Virus record (IMG/VR): IMGVR_UViG_3300035070_000472
Span: 1 to 30,155 of that record
Reading direction: 5' to 3' (one strand)
Source of the DNA: a virus
Length of the DNA: 30,155 bases
The notes under the pieces were generated by a model, which was not told where the DNA came from, did not search any database, and saw only the letters and a list, made by a program, of their open reading frames with translations. Of this stretch, positions 6,908 through 13,028 are shown one piece after another. Positions within the stretch are counted from its first letter, which is position 1. Each line of letters starts with the position of its first letter. Position numbers and translations under genes: made by a program.

Positions 6908-7627
6908 TTAAAAATTATATATATCTACTAATTTAATACTATTTGAATAGCTTTCTGCTTTACTGCCATTAGCTACCCATTCTTTATAGTCATAAACTAA
7001 ATCATGATATTTTTCTGCTGCTTTGTTTATTATGTCTGTGCTTAATTCATAGACTTGCACATTATAAGGCTCACTCTTTTCAACTGCAATAATATAGTAT
7101 TTAGTTCCTTTAGCAAATGCTTCAAGATACATAGCTGCCTGTAAACAATAATTAGAATTATCATAATACAAGTCTTTTTCAAATTTAAGTCCTGCATCTG
7201 TAGTTGTTTTAATGTCTGCTATAAAGCCATCACCAACCATATCTACAAAACCTTTAAACTTGACATCTTCATAAGTCCAGTCAATTCTTTTTTCTGTTTC
7301 TGTAGTTTTCATTAATAGGTTTCTAAAGACTTCATTACTCTTAGCATTCTCATAGGTCTTATAAGCATGATTATATTCTTTTTGAGTTACTATGTCTTTT
7401 TCTTGATTAACTGCTTTAAACTCATTCCAAGCAGCACCTGCTCTTCTACCATCATAGACTGCATAATCATTGTTAAAGTTTTCAGGTTCTAAAATCATTT
7501 TATGCAATAATGAGCCAAATAACATAGCTGGAGTAGGTTCAAACTCTCTTGCCCAATAGCTTAATAAATGATTAGGACTTTTGCTAAATTGACTTAATGA
7601 TGAATAACTTAAATGTTGTTTTTTCAT
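6908..7627 (-). CDS. RecE/PDDEXK_1-type exonuclease
   Basis: The 239-residue protein begins HLSYSSLSQFSKSPNHLLSY, the usual start of RecE-like and Cas4/AddB-like PD-(D/E)XK nucleases, with GSLLHKM (38-44) carrying the conserved His. The catalytic strands follow: GFVDMV (D129), then IADIKTTTDA (D138, K140), then a helix with Q and AMY. This is the GxxD ... DxK ... QxxxY order of the family. Such phage enzymes resect double-stranded ends to make single strands for annealing. The neighbours, a possible annealing protein upstream and an SSB-like gene downstream, form a typical recombination cassette. It overlaps the small upstream gene by 4 nt. Confidence 0.82.
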   Translation of the reverse strand: MKKQHLSYSSLSQFSKSPNHLLSYWAREFEPTPAMLFGSLLHKMILEPENFNNDYAVYDGRRAGAAWNEFKAVNQEKDIVTQKEYNHAYKTYENAKSNEVFRNLLMKTTETEKRIDWTYEDVKFKGFVDMVGDGFIADIKTTTDAGLKFEKDLYYDNSNYCLQAAMYLEAFAKGTKYYIIAVEKSEPYNVQVYELSTDIINKAAEKYHDLVYDYKEWVANGSKAESYSNSIKLVDIYNF

Positions 7628-7800
7628 AGTTTACTTTTTTTATAATATTCACTAATTGTTTCTAAAATTACTTTATATCTAACAGACTTTTTTAAATGCT
7701 CATGCTTACCTTTTGTAACTTCATTTTCTATTTCATCTAGTCTTTCATCTAATGTAGAAAGAGCATTGTCTAAGAATTTTTTATATACTATATTCTTCAT
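7624..7800 (-). CDS. hypothetical protein, 58 aa
   Basis: I place the start at the ATG at 7800-7798 (MKNIVYKKFLDNALSTLDER), 1 nt after the stop of the preceding gene. A longer frame begins at 7845, but its first 15 residues lie inside that gene. The protein is helical and charged with no recognised family. Its TGA overlaps the exonuclease ATG by 4 nt, so it is likely co-translated with the exonuclease and may be an accessory of the recombination cassette. Confidence 0.6.
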   Translation of the reverse strand: MKNIVYKKFLDNALSTLDERLDEIENEVTKGKHEHLKKSVRYKVILETISEYYKKSKL

Positions 7801-7801
7801 C

Positions 7802-8179
7802 TTATTGCTTTTTAAATGTTTCTGCTTCATCTTCACCAAATACACCTAATTCATAAAAACCACACAATTTTAAAATAATTCTGCTCATGGCTCTCTTTTC
7901 GGCAATCGCTACAGGATAAGAATTTCTGTTATTTTCAGGAGAGCATTCACCATAAGTTTGAATAGTAACATCTCCTTTAGTTCCTATTGCTTTAATTATA
8001 CAAGTTTTTAAGTCTGGATTGTAGTGTTTTAAATCATAGTCTATATTAACACCTGCTTTAGCTTGTATTTTATCTATACCTGTTCTAGTTATGATATTAT
8101 AATGCTTGTGTTTAAATGTATCTTCTTTGCTTAAAGAATACTTTTTATACAATTTGTTTAGTTGTTCATCTTTTTGCAT
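7802..8179 (-). CDS. conserved phage protein, possible single-strand annealing factor
   Basis: A 125-residue protein with the segments KHKHYNIITRTGIDKIQA, then CIIKAIGTKGDVTIQTYGE, then PVAIAEKRAMSRIILKLCGF, ending GVFGEDEAETFKKQ. The AEKRAxxRxxLKLxGFYELGVFGEDEAE block recurs in Bacteroidota phages and resembles the helical part of Sak/Rad52-like annealing proteins. Its position between early small genes and a RecE-like exonuclease is where phages usually put an annealing protein. It is shorter than typical Rad52-like proteins (over 150 residues), so the assignment is tentative and rests mainly on context. Confidence 0.6.
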   Translation of the reverse strand: MQKDEQLNKLYKKYSLSKEDTFKHKHYNIITRTGIDKIQAKAGVNIDYDLKHYNPDLKTCIIKAIGTKGDVTIQTYGECSPENNRNSYPVAIAEKRAMSRIILKLCGFYELGVFGEDEAETFKKQ

Positions 8180-8510
8180 ACTGAATTTTTTTAAATGTTA
8201 AGTTTATTAGTTTATTAGTGCAATTTATAATTTTACTTACTCTTGTAGTGTTAGCTTTAATTAATCTTAATTGCTGCTTAATATGATTTAGTTCTTTTTC
8301 TGCTTTTTCAAAACCATTTAAAACACTTATAAGAGACTCAATTTTTAAAGCATCACATTTCTTTACAAAAATGTTTTTATGCCAATTAACTTGTCTTAAA
8401 ACTTCATATAAGTTACTATTGATTTCTTTTTCAAAGTCATGTTTATGCCATTGGTCTAGTTTATCTCTAAGATATCTATATTGTGCATCTTCTTCAGTTG
8501 TTAAAATCAT
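8166..8510 (-). CDS. hypothetical helical protein, 114 aa
   Basis: A Lys/Asn-rich, largely helical protein (ILTTEEDAQYRYLRDKLDQW at the N terminus; a coiled-coil-like LISVLNGFEKAEKELNHIKQ in the middle). It overlaps the upstream 55-aa gene by 4 nt and the downstream gene by 14 nt, so it is firmly within the early operon. No family or catalytic motif recognised. Confidence 0.6.
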   Translation of the reverse strand: MILTTEEDAQYRYLRDKLDQWHKHDFEKEINSNLYEVLRQVNWHKNIFVKKCDALKIESLISVLNGFEKAEKELNHIKQQLRLIKANTTRVSKIINCTNKLINLTFKKIQYAKR

Positions 8511-8674
8511 AGTTCTACACTCCTTTCTTTTACTTTTTTAGCATTAGACTTATTAAACTTTTCCATTAATTCAACTAATGTAGCTGAATAATTTAAACCA
8601 AGTTTCTCATTGGTTTCTTTGAATTTGTGCATAATATCTTCTTTACCTTTCTGCACATAAAATGTTCTTACCAT
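8507..8674 (-). CDS. small ribbon-helix-helix-like protein, 55 aa
   Basis: An uninterrupted frame from ATG 8674-8672 to TGA 8509-8507. It starts inside the stop of the 65-aa gene (TAATG) and ends inside the start of the 114-aa gene (ATGA), so both junctions are coupled. The order of elements is a short strand (RTFYVQK), a charged helix (KEDIMHKFKETNEKLG) and a second helix (SATLVELMEKFNKS). This matches the size and layout of Arc/CopG-type ribbon-helix-helix regulators, though no signature residue proves it. It could regulate the early promoter upstream. Confidence 0.55.
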   Translation of the reverse strand: MVRTFYVQKGKEDIMHKFKETNEKLGLNYSATLVELMEKFNKSNAKKVKERSVEL

Positions 8675-8871
8675 TACTTTATGTTTTTAATTTGATTAAT
8701 AATAATTTTTTCTTGCTCTTTTCTTTCTTTTAAAGCCATGTCTGCTAGTGCAGGAATGTCATTAAATAAAGTGTCTGCATTAAAGACAATATGTTTATCT
8801 TCAGTTAGTAAATGTACCTCACCATTTTCTGAATAAATAGTATGAGTTTCATGTATGTAAATTGACTCCAT
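8674..8871 (-). CDS. hypothetical protein, 65 aa
   Basis: The protein has a beta-rich first half (SIYIHETHTIYSENGEVHLL) and a charged helical second half (ADMALKERKEQEKIIINQIK). It is the first well-supported gene after the early promoter. The ATG at 8871-8869 follows the A-rich leader ATTTAAAACA. Its stop overlaps the next start by 1 nt. No family recognised. Confidence 0.6.
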   Translation of the reverse strand: MESIYIHETHTIYSENGEVHLLTEDKHIVFNADTLFNDIPALADMALKERKEQEKIIINQIKNIK

Positions 8872-8875
8872 TGTT

Positions 8876-8965
8876 TTAAATGTTAATTAATAAATAAAAT
8901 ATAATTTTGTAACTCAAATAAAAGGCAGTTACAATTGCCAATATGTTAAATATTTCTTTCTTCAT
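8876..8965 (-). CDS. possible 29-aa membrane peptide or leader peptide
   Basis: Translating from ATG 8965-8963 gives a 29-residue peptide with a Lys-Lys-Glu start and one long hydrophobic stretch (IFNILAIVTAFYLSYKIIFY). It is the first open frame after the predicted promoter at 8981-9010, about 10 nt from the expected transcription start, and ends 4 nt before the next gene. It may be a small membrane protein or a translated leader. Evidence is position and hydrophobicity only. Confidence 0.4.
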   Translation of the reverse strand: MKKEIFNILAIVTAFYLSYKIIFYLLINI

Positions 8966-8980
8966 TTGCTTAATTTTATG

Positions 8981-9010
8981 TAAATATATATATTATTTAT
9001 AAATACACAA
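8981..9010 (-). promoter_or_regulatory. host-type promoter for the early/replication operon
   Basis: On the minus strand TTG (9010-9008) is followed by exactly 19 nt and then TATATTTA (8988-8981). This matches the Bacteroidota consensus TTG-N19-TAnnTTTG at all but the last base. It lies in the only long noncoding gap (8966-9043) in front of the replication genes. The expected transcription start is near 8974. Prediction from consensus only. Confidence 0.55.
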
Positions 9011-9011
9011 A

Positions 9012-9047
9012 AAAAAATTAAAAAAATAATTAACAATGAAATGTTAA
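9012..9047 (-). terminator. weak AT-rich terminator after the phosphoesterase gene
   Basis: Read on the minus strand, TTAACA (9047-9042) pairs with TGTTAA (9035-9030) across a six-base loop, followed by TTATTTTTTT and a further T run to about 9012. The stem includes the stop codon of the upstream gene and has only two G-C pairs, so it is weak. Its position just before the early promoter supports a transcription-unit boundary. Confidence 0.35.
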
Positions 9048-10126
9048 AACAAGTGTGTAAGTCTAGCAACTTGTCCGAATTGCTTAGAAAATATGTAGCT
9101 TTCTATAGCTTGATTGTTAGATGAAGTATAACCACTTTTATGATGCCAACTATCAGCAGGAGATGGACTTCTTAAACTCTCTAAAGAAACTCCTACATAA
9201 TCTTTAGCTACTTTATGATGCACATGATGTGTGAACATATATCTATATTTGCAATTGCTCCAGTCTTTAGACTCATCTGCCATTAATAAAGGTAGTAAAT
9301 CCCATTTAGCACCATCACCATGAGTAGAACCTATTAAATTGTTATTCCATTTATAATACTTTCTATGCTGCAAACTAACATCAAAACTAATATTTTTATT
9401 ATTCTTAAAATAAGTAGCTATTACATCAGCTAAACAAAAGCCAGTTAAATAATCATGATTGCTACTATTGTAAATAATATGTAAGTCAGGATAAAAAGCT
9501 AATAATGTTTCTATAATATTAATGTAAAGTCTTTTAGCTATGTGAAAATGCTCATAAAATAAACCATCTACATCTTGAACTGTACCTTTTGTAGTTTTAC
9601 CACCACTAGAAGTGTCTATATGCATTGCATCATTACCTATAATAAGAACTATTTTATTAATGTTAAAACCTCTGCTCTTTTCTAAACAACCTTTAACACC
9701 TTCTAAAGTCCTTTGTACTGCTATTTGCTTGTTATATTCTTGACCTGAAACAAATGATTTACATAGCTTACCAATGTGTATATCAGCAGGAGATATTAAA
9801 AGCAAATGACCATCATTAACTCTAGGTTTTTCTATATACTCAAATTGTGGTGAATATTCTTTTAAGTCTTTTAGTAAATCTTCTTTAAAGTCTTTTAAAT
9901 CTTTTTCTTTAAAGTTTCTATTTTTAAAGTATAAACTAGCAGACTTGTTTTTAATCCAACCACTATGCACATCATTAGGATTAAGACCTTCTTTTTTTGC
10001 CTCTTCTTTTACTCTTCTATAATCTTGTATTATTTGTGCTTCATCAGATGTTAGTCTATATTTTGGATTGCCTTTATTACCTCTGTATCTATTATTGTAA
10101 TTTTTATTTTCTTCACCCTGACTCAT
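9044..10126 (-). CDS. calcineurin-like metallophosphoesterase
   Basis: A 360-residue protein whose second part (residues 105-360) carries the metallophosphoesterase motifs in order: D115-x-H117 in PADIHIGK, N165-D166 in IIGNDAMH, NHD at 223-225, H269 in STHGDG, and H301-x-H303 in FTHHVHHK. All metal ligands appear present, so it should be active on a phosphodiester or phosphomonoester. The N-terminal 100 residues are basic and helical; YRLTSDEAQIIQDYRRVK looks like a nucleic-acid-binding helix pair. The family contains nucleases such as SbcD and nucleotide phosphatases; the substrate here cannot be decided. It sits between the lysis genes and the early promoter and overlaps the spanin gene by 4 nt. 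Confidence 0.8.
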   Translation of the reverse strand: MSQGEENKNYNNRYRGNKGNPKYRLTSDEAQIIQDYRRVKEEAKKEGLNPNDVHSGWIKNKSASLYFKNRNFKEKDLKDFKEDLLKDLKEYSPQFEYIEKPRVNDGHLLLISPADIHIGKLCKSFVSGQEYNKQIAVQRTLEGVKGCLEKSRGFNINKIVLIIGNDAMHIDTSSGGKTTKGTVQDVDGLFYEHFHIAKRLYINIIETLLAFYPDLHIIYNSSNHDYLTGFCLADVIATYFKNNKNISFDVSLQHRKYYKWNNNLIGSTHGDGAKWDLLPLLMADESKDWSNCKYRYMFTHHVHHKVAKDYVGVSLESLRSPSPADSWHHKSGYTSSNNQAIESYIFSKQFGQVARLTHLF

Positions 10127-10542
10127 TTTGTCAATCTTTTATATATTATTAATAAAACAAATAAAGCAAGAGCTATATAAATTAATAGACTATACTTTTC
10201 CCAAAATGATAGTTCTTTATAAACTACCTTTTCAACAGGTACTAATTTTTCATAAAAAATAGTATCTTCTTTGCACTCTATTTGATGCCATATTTCTTGC
10301 CTTAGAGTATCAAAATAATACTTAGCTAATACTTTTTCAGTATTTACTATTATAGTAGTATCAGAGTATTTAAAAGTAGTTATAGTATCATAATTAAAAC
10401 TTTCAATTACAATAGTATCTCTAACTATTAAAGTATCTAATTGTATTAAATTAGGGTGCTTAGTAATTAGTCTATTTAACCTTTTTTGTGGTGTGCAAGA
10501 AACTAATAAAAGTAATAATATGCTACTCTTTAGGAAGTGCAA
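10123..10542 (-). CDS. unimolecular spanin-like lipoprotein with C-terminal membrane anchor
   Basis: The 139-residue protein starts with a lipoprotein signal (FLKSSILLLLLVSC): lipobox L13-V14-S15-C16. A Thr/Ile-rich, beta-prone periplasmic part of about 95 residues follows, and then a C-terminal transmembrane helix at about 118-134 (LIYIALALFVLLIIYKR). An outer-membrane lipid anchor at one end and an inner-membrane helix at the other is the layout of u-spanins (phage T1 gp11 type), which fuse the two membranes in the last step of lysis. It follows amidase and holin-like genes. TTG at 10542-10540 is the only reasonable start. Confidence 0.7.
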   Translation of the reverse strand: MHFLKSSILLLLLVSCTPQKRLNRLITKHPNLIQLDTLIVRDTIVIESFNYDTITTFKYSDTTIIVNTEKVLAKYYFDTLRQEIWHQIECKEDTIFYEKLVPVEKVVYKELSFWEKYSLLIYIALALFVLLIIYKRLTK

Positions 10543-10702
10543 TTAAACTATCTTTAGACCTAAGAAACATTATACCTAAAGCCAACCAACCTGAAAGTTC
10601 AGTAGAGTTAGCTTTTTCAAGAAACATCATAACACCACAGAATATAATAATTAATACTCCTAAAATTGTTGTTATGTAATTTGCAAATAATCTATTTTTC
10701 AT
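10523..10702 (-). CDS. small membrane protein, holin-like
   Basis: I choose the ATG at 10702-10700, giving 59 residues. An upstream in-frame start at 10822 would add a stretch encoded inside the amidase gene. Residues 9-27 form a clear transmembrane helix (YITTILGVLIIIFCGVMMFL); residues 37-48 may form a second, weaker one. It overlaps the amidase gene by 11 nt and the spanin gene by 20 nt. A small membrane protein between endolysin and spanin is most simply a holin or holin partner; the sequence itself is not diagnostic. Confidence 0.6.
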   Translation of the reverse strand: MKNRLFANYITTILGVLIIIFCGVMMFLEKANSTELSGWLALGIMFLRSKDSLIALPKE

Positions 10703-11165
10703 CTTTCTTTTTTTTCTTTTCAAATTTATATCCTTTAGGTTGCATTTTATCATACTCAATACCAGAATTAAAGCATGGACATGATTTATTAGCAAATTCA
10801 AAATGAGAATGAATAGAGGCATTAGGATAAATATGTGTTAATGTTTTAAGTATTTTAAGCAATGCTCTTTTCTGTGCATCTGTTCTAGTGTCTTTAGCTC
10901 TTTTTTTATCACTCAAACCTCCGATATAACAAATACCTATAGAGTTGTCATTTTCACCCTTTGTATGAGCTCCAATTCTATTAACTGGTCTGCCATAGTC
11001 TATAGTTCCATCTAATTGAATTACATAATGATAACCAATATCAGACCAACCTCTACCCTTAATATGCCAGTTTCTAATAGTTGCAGTAGATACAGCTACA
11101 CCTTCTTTAGTAGCAGAGCAATGAATTATAATTTTATCAATGTTTCTCATAATTACTTTTTTCAT
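10692..11165 (-). CDS. N-acetylmuramoyl-L-alanine amidase (endolysin, T7-lysozyme type)
   Basis: A 157-residue Amidase_2/PGRP-fold enzyme. The zinc ligands fit the T7 lysozyme positions closely: H15 in IIIHCSATKEG, H121 in SIHSHFEFA and C129 in KSCPCF. Y46 (IGYHYVI) and K127 fit the catalytic Tyr and Lys. GAHTKGEND and NSIGICYIGG complete the family pattern. It would cleave the amide bond between MurNAc and L-alanine in peptidoglycan. There is no signal peptide, so it should need a holin to reach the cell wall. The C terminus is very Lys-rich (KFEKKKKKDEK). It overlaps the upstream coil/TM gene by 1 nt. Confidence 0.92.
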   Translation of the reverse strand: MKKVIMRNIDKIIIHCSATKEGVAVSTATIRNWHIKGRGWSDIGYHYVIQLDGTIDYGRPVNRIGAHTKGENDNSIGICYIGGLSDKKRAKDTRTDAQKRALLKILKTLTHIYPNASIHSHFEFANKSCPCFNSGIEYDKMQPKGYKFEKKKKKDEK

Positions 11166-11353
11166 TATTTACCTAAAAATATTCCTTCAATAAAAGTACC
11201 AATACCAACAGCAAAAGTGCCTAGAGCAGTCCAAAATTTATTCTCTAAACTTCTTATTCTCTTTTCTTGGTCTTTAGTCTTTTCATCCATAGTGTTTAAT
11301 TTAGTTTGAATTTCTACTTGACCCTGAATTAATTTGTCTATTTTCTCTTCCAT
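11165..11353 (-). CDS. XhlA-like coiled-coil/membrane protein, lysis-associated
   Basis: A 62-residue protein with an N-terminal amphipathic coil (EEKIDKLIQGQVEIQTKLNT) and one C-terminal hydrophobic segment (ALGTFAVGIGTFIEGIFLG). This coil-then-helix layout and size match the haemolysin XhlA family, which works with a holin in PBSX-like phages. The gene is coupled to the amidase gene by a 1-nt overlap (TAATG), supporting a role in membrane permeabilisation. Family assignment is by layout rather than a specific motif. Confidence 0.6.
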   Translation of the reverse strand: MEEKIDKLIQGQVEIQTKLNTMDEKTKDQEKRIRSLENKFWTALGTFAVGIGTFIEGIFLGK

Positions 11354-11359
11354 CTCTAA

Positions 11360-11479
11360 TCATTTACCTTGTCCTCTATAAACTTTTTTATAAGCATTTT
11401 GTGCTTTACTTGCATTCTTAGAATGAATACCTTTTCTTTTCTTTTTTGGTTTTATTAGTATGTTAGTTAAACCTTTCAT
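11360..11479 (-). CDS. small basic conserved phage protein, 39 aa
   Basis: A complete frame from ATG 11479-11477 to TGA at 11362-11360, overlapping the stop of the preceding gene by 1 nt. The peptide is strongly basic, with KPKKKRKGIHSKNASK and a C-terminal YKKVYRGQGK. I have seen this H(S/A)K ... KKxYRGQGK ending in marine Bacteroidota phages near virion and lysis genes. It may bind DNA or be a minor virion component; function unknown. Confidence 0.6.
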   Translation of the reverse strand: MKGLTNILIKPKKKRKGIHSKNASKAQNAYKKVYRGQGK

Positions 11480-11742
11480 TATTCAACTTCAACAGGTTCA
11501 CTCCAAGAACTACTAGCCATCAACTCTAAGCACTCTGAATGAGTTAAAATCTGTGAAGGTATAACCAATCCACTTGCTATAAATGTTGGCTCTGCATTGT
11601 ATTTAATTACAAATAAAGTATCATCTAAACTTCTTCTAATTGTTTGAGATGAACTTTGACCTACTTGACTAAAATCAATGTTTTGTAAATCTGTTGCAAT
11701 ATTACAAATTGCATAAGTTAAATTATTTAATCTTGTTTCCAT
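11479..11742 (-). CDS. hypothetical protein, 87 aa, virion-region
   Basis: An 87-residue protein (METRLNNLTYAICNIATDLQ...; QSSSQTIRRSLDDTLFVIKY in the middle; acidic end). It lies 12 nt after the LamG-like gene and directly upstream of the small basic gene. Composition and place suggest a minor structural or fibre-associated protein. No family recognised. Confidence 0.55.
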   Translation of the reverse strand: METRLNNLTYAICNIATDLQNIDFSQVGQSSSQTIRRSLDDTLFVIKYNAEPTFIASGLVIPSQILTHSECLELMASSSWSEPVEVE

Positions 11743-11754
11743 TTTTATATATTA

Positions 11755-12504
11755 TTAACTCGGCACTTCTTCAACAATATCTGCAGCAATCATATTTGTC
11801 ATTGTAGCATCAGAACCACCACTTCCTAAGTCTGGTATTGTTGGAAATGTTGCACCATCTCCATTTCTCCACCAACTAACAGGATTTAAACTTGTTAAAT
11901 CGGTTGGCACACCACTTCCAATTGAACTTATTTCAGCAGGTGTTAACACTTTGTTAAATACTGCAATCTCATCAATGTTACCCTCGAAGTAAACTGACGG
12001 CCCATAAGTGCCAATATATACAGGGGTGCTTAAATAGGTTACTTGATTAAAACTTGTGTTTTGGTTATCATATACTCCATTAATATACATTATTCCTGTT
12101 GTACTTGATAAATCCCAAGTTAAAGAAAAATGATACCAAGTATCAGCTACTAATGTAGTATTTGAAGTAATAGTTCTCCAATTTGTGTCATAATGATAAA
12201 ACCATAATTTATCATTAGCAACCCAACACATATAACCATTATTGTTATCATTAGAAATAATTGTTTTAGTTCCTGTTAAATCATCTAATTTAAACCAACC
12301 TGAAACTGAATAAGCAGAAGTAGGTTTTAAACTACTATCAGTGCCACAATTAACATAATCGTCTACACCATCAAAGCTAAGTGAATATGTATTAGTGAAT
12401 GAAGGTGTGCAACCTGCATAATCTTTATATACTACACCCCAATCAATAGTGTTAGTACAAACACCTTCACCCCACCAAGAACTGCTATAAATTTCATTTG
12501 CCAT
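11755..12504 (-). CDS. LamG/concanavalin-like lectin domain virion protein
   Basis: A 249-residue protein with a Laminin_G_3-type jelly-roll. YSLSFDGVDDYVNCG (about 41-55) is the classic entry strand. AYSVSGWFKLDD, DTWYHFSLTWDLSS, MYINGVYDNQ and YFEGNIDEIAVFNKVLTPAE then follow in the canonical order, ending with the helix that closes the fold. Such domains bind sugars, so this is a good candidate for an adhesin on head or tail that recognises host surface polysaccharide. It lies after the portal-connector genes and before the lysis genes. The N-terminal WWGEG segment is probably the attachment part. Confidence 0.8.
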   Translation of the reverse strand: MANEIYSSSWWGEGVCTNTIDWGVVYKDYAGCTPSFTNTYSLSFDGVDDYVNCGTDSSLKPTSAYSVSGWFKLDDLTGTKTIISNDNNNGYMCWVANDKLWFYHYDTNWRTITSNTTLVADTWYHFSLTWDLSSTTGIMYINGVYDNQNTSFNQVTYLSTPVYIGTYGPSVYFEGNIDEIAVFNKVLTPAEISSIGSGVPTDLTSLNPVSWWRNGDGATFPTIPDLGSGGSDATMTNMIAADIVEEVPS

Positions 12505-12515
12505 TTTCTATTTTT

Positions 12516-13028
12516 TTAAAGTACCCAACCACCAAAATCTGCTTTATCATCTGGGTACATATCACCATTGCTATTGCTATTATATTCAGGAAACAAACTA
12601 TTATTAAAACAAATATAGTCTATAAACCGTCTAGTATAATGTTGAGCAGTATCTCTGCTTTTTTCTATTAAGCTATCTACTCTATTTTTATCTAATACTG
12701 TGCTATTTTCAGGTTGTGTTGAAAATATACCACTATTTGTAATATTAACACCTGCATAGGGTAGATACTCAACCATAGACCAATAAATTAACATATCTTT
12801 TAAATAGTTATTTACCAAATTATAATAGTTAGGATTTAATAATTCTGTTAAAGTTCCTGCTTCAATTAAACTTTCAATTTTTTCATATAGTTCAGTTCCT
12901 AAATAATTCTGCATGTAAATATCAGAGGCAAGTCGAACATAGGGTAAGAATTTATCTACATCTAAATTACCATTTGCAGAAGTGAATGTCACTAAATCTT
13001 GTCGAGTTATAAAAAGTGCTTTTGCCAT
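12516..13028 (-). CDS. head-tail connector/adaptor-like protein
   Basis: A 170-residue, mostly helical protein starting ALFITRQDLVTFTSANGNLD, with YVRLASDIYMQNYLGTELY and a later LIYWSMVEYLPYAGVNITN. This helical-bundle pattern recurs directly after portal genes in Bacteroidota phages (DUF6712-like) and resembles gp6/gp15-type adaptors. The start overlaps the portal stop by 1 nt. Expected role: a ring under the portal that closes the head and receives the tail. Assignment is from position and general resemblance. Confidence 0.65.
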   Translation of the reverse strand: MAKALFITRQDLVTFTSANGNLDVDKFLPYVRLASDIYMQNYLGTELYEKIESLIEAGTLTELLNPNYYNLVNNYLKDMLIYWSMVEYLPYAGVNITNSGIFSTQPENSTVLDKNRVDSLIEKSRDTAQHYTRRFIDYICFNNSLFPEYNSNSNGDMYPDDKADFGGWVL

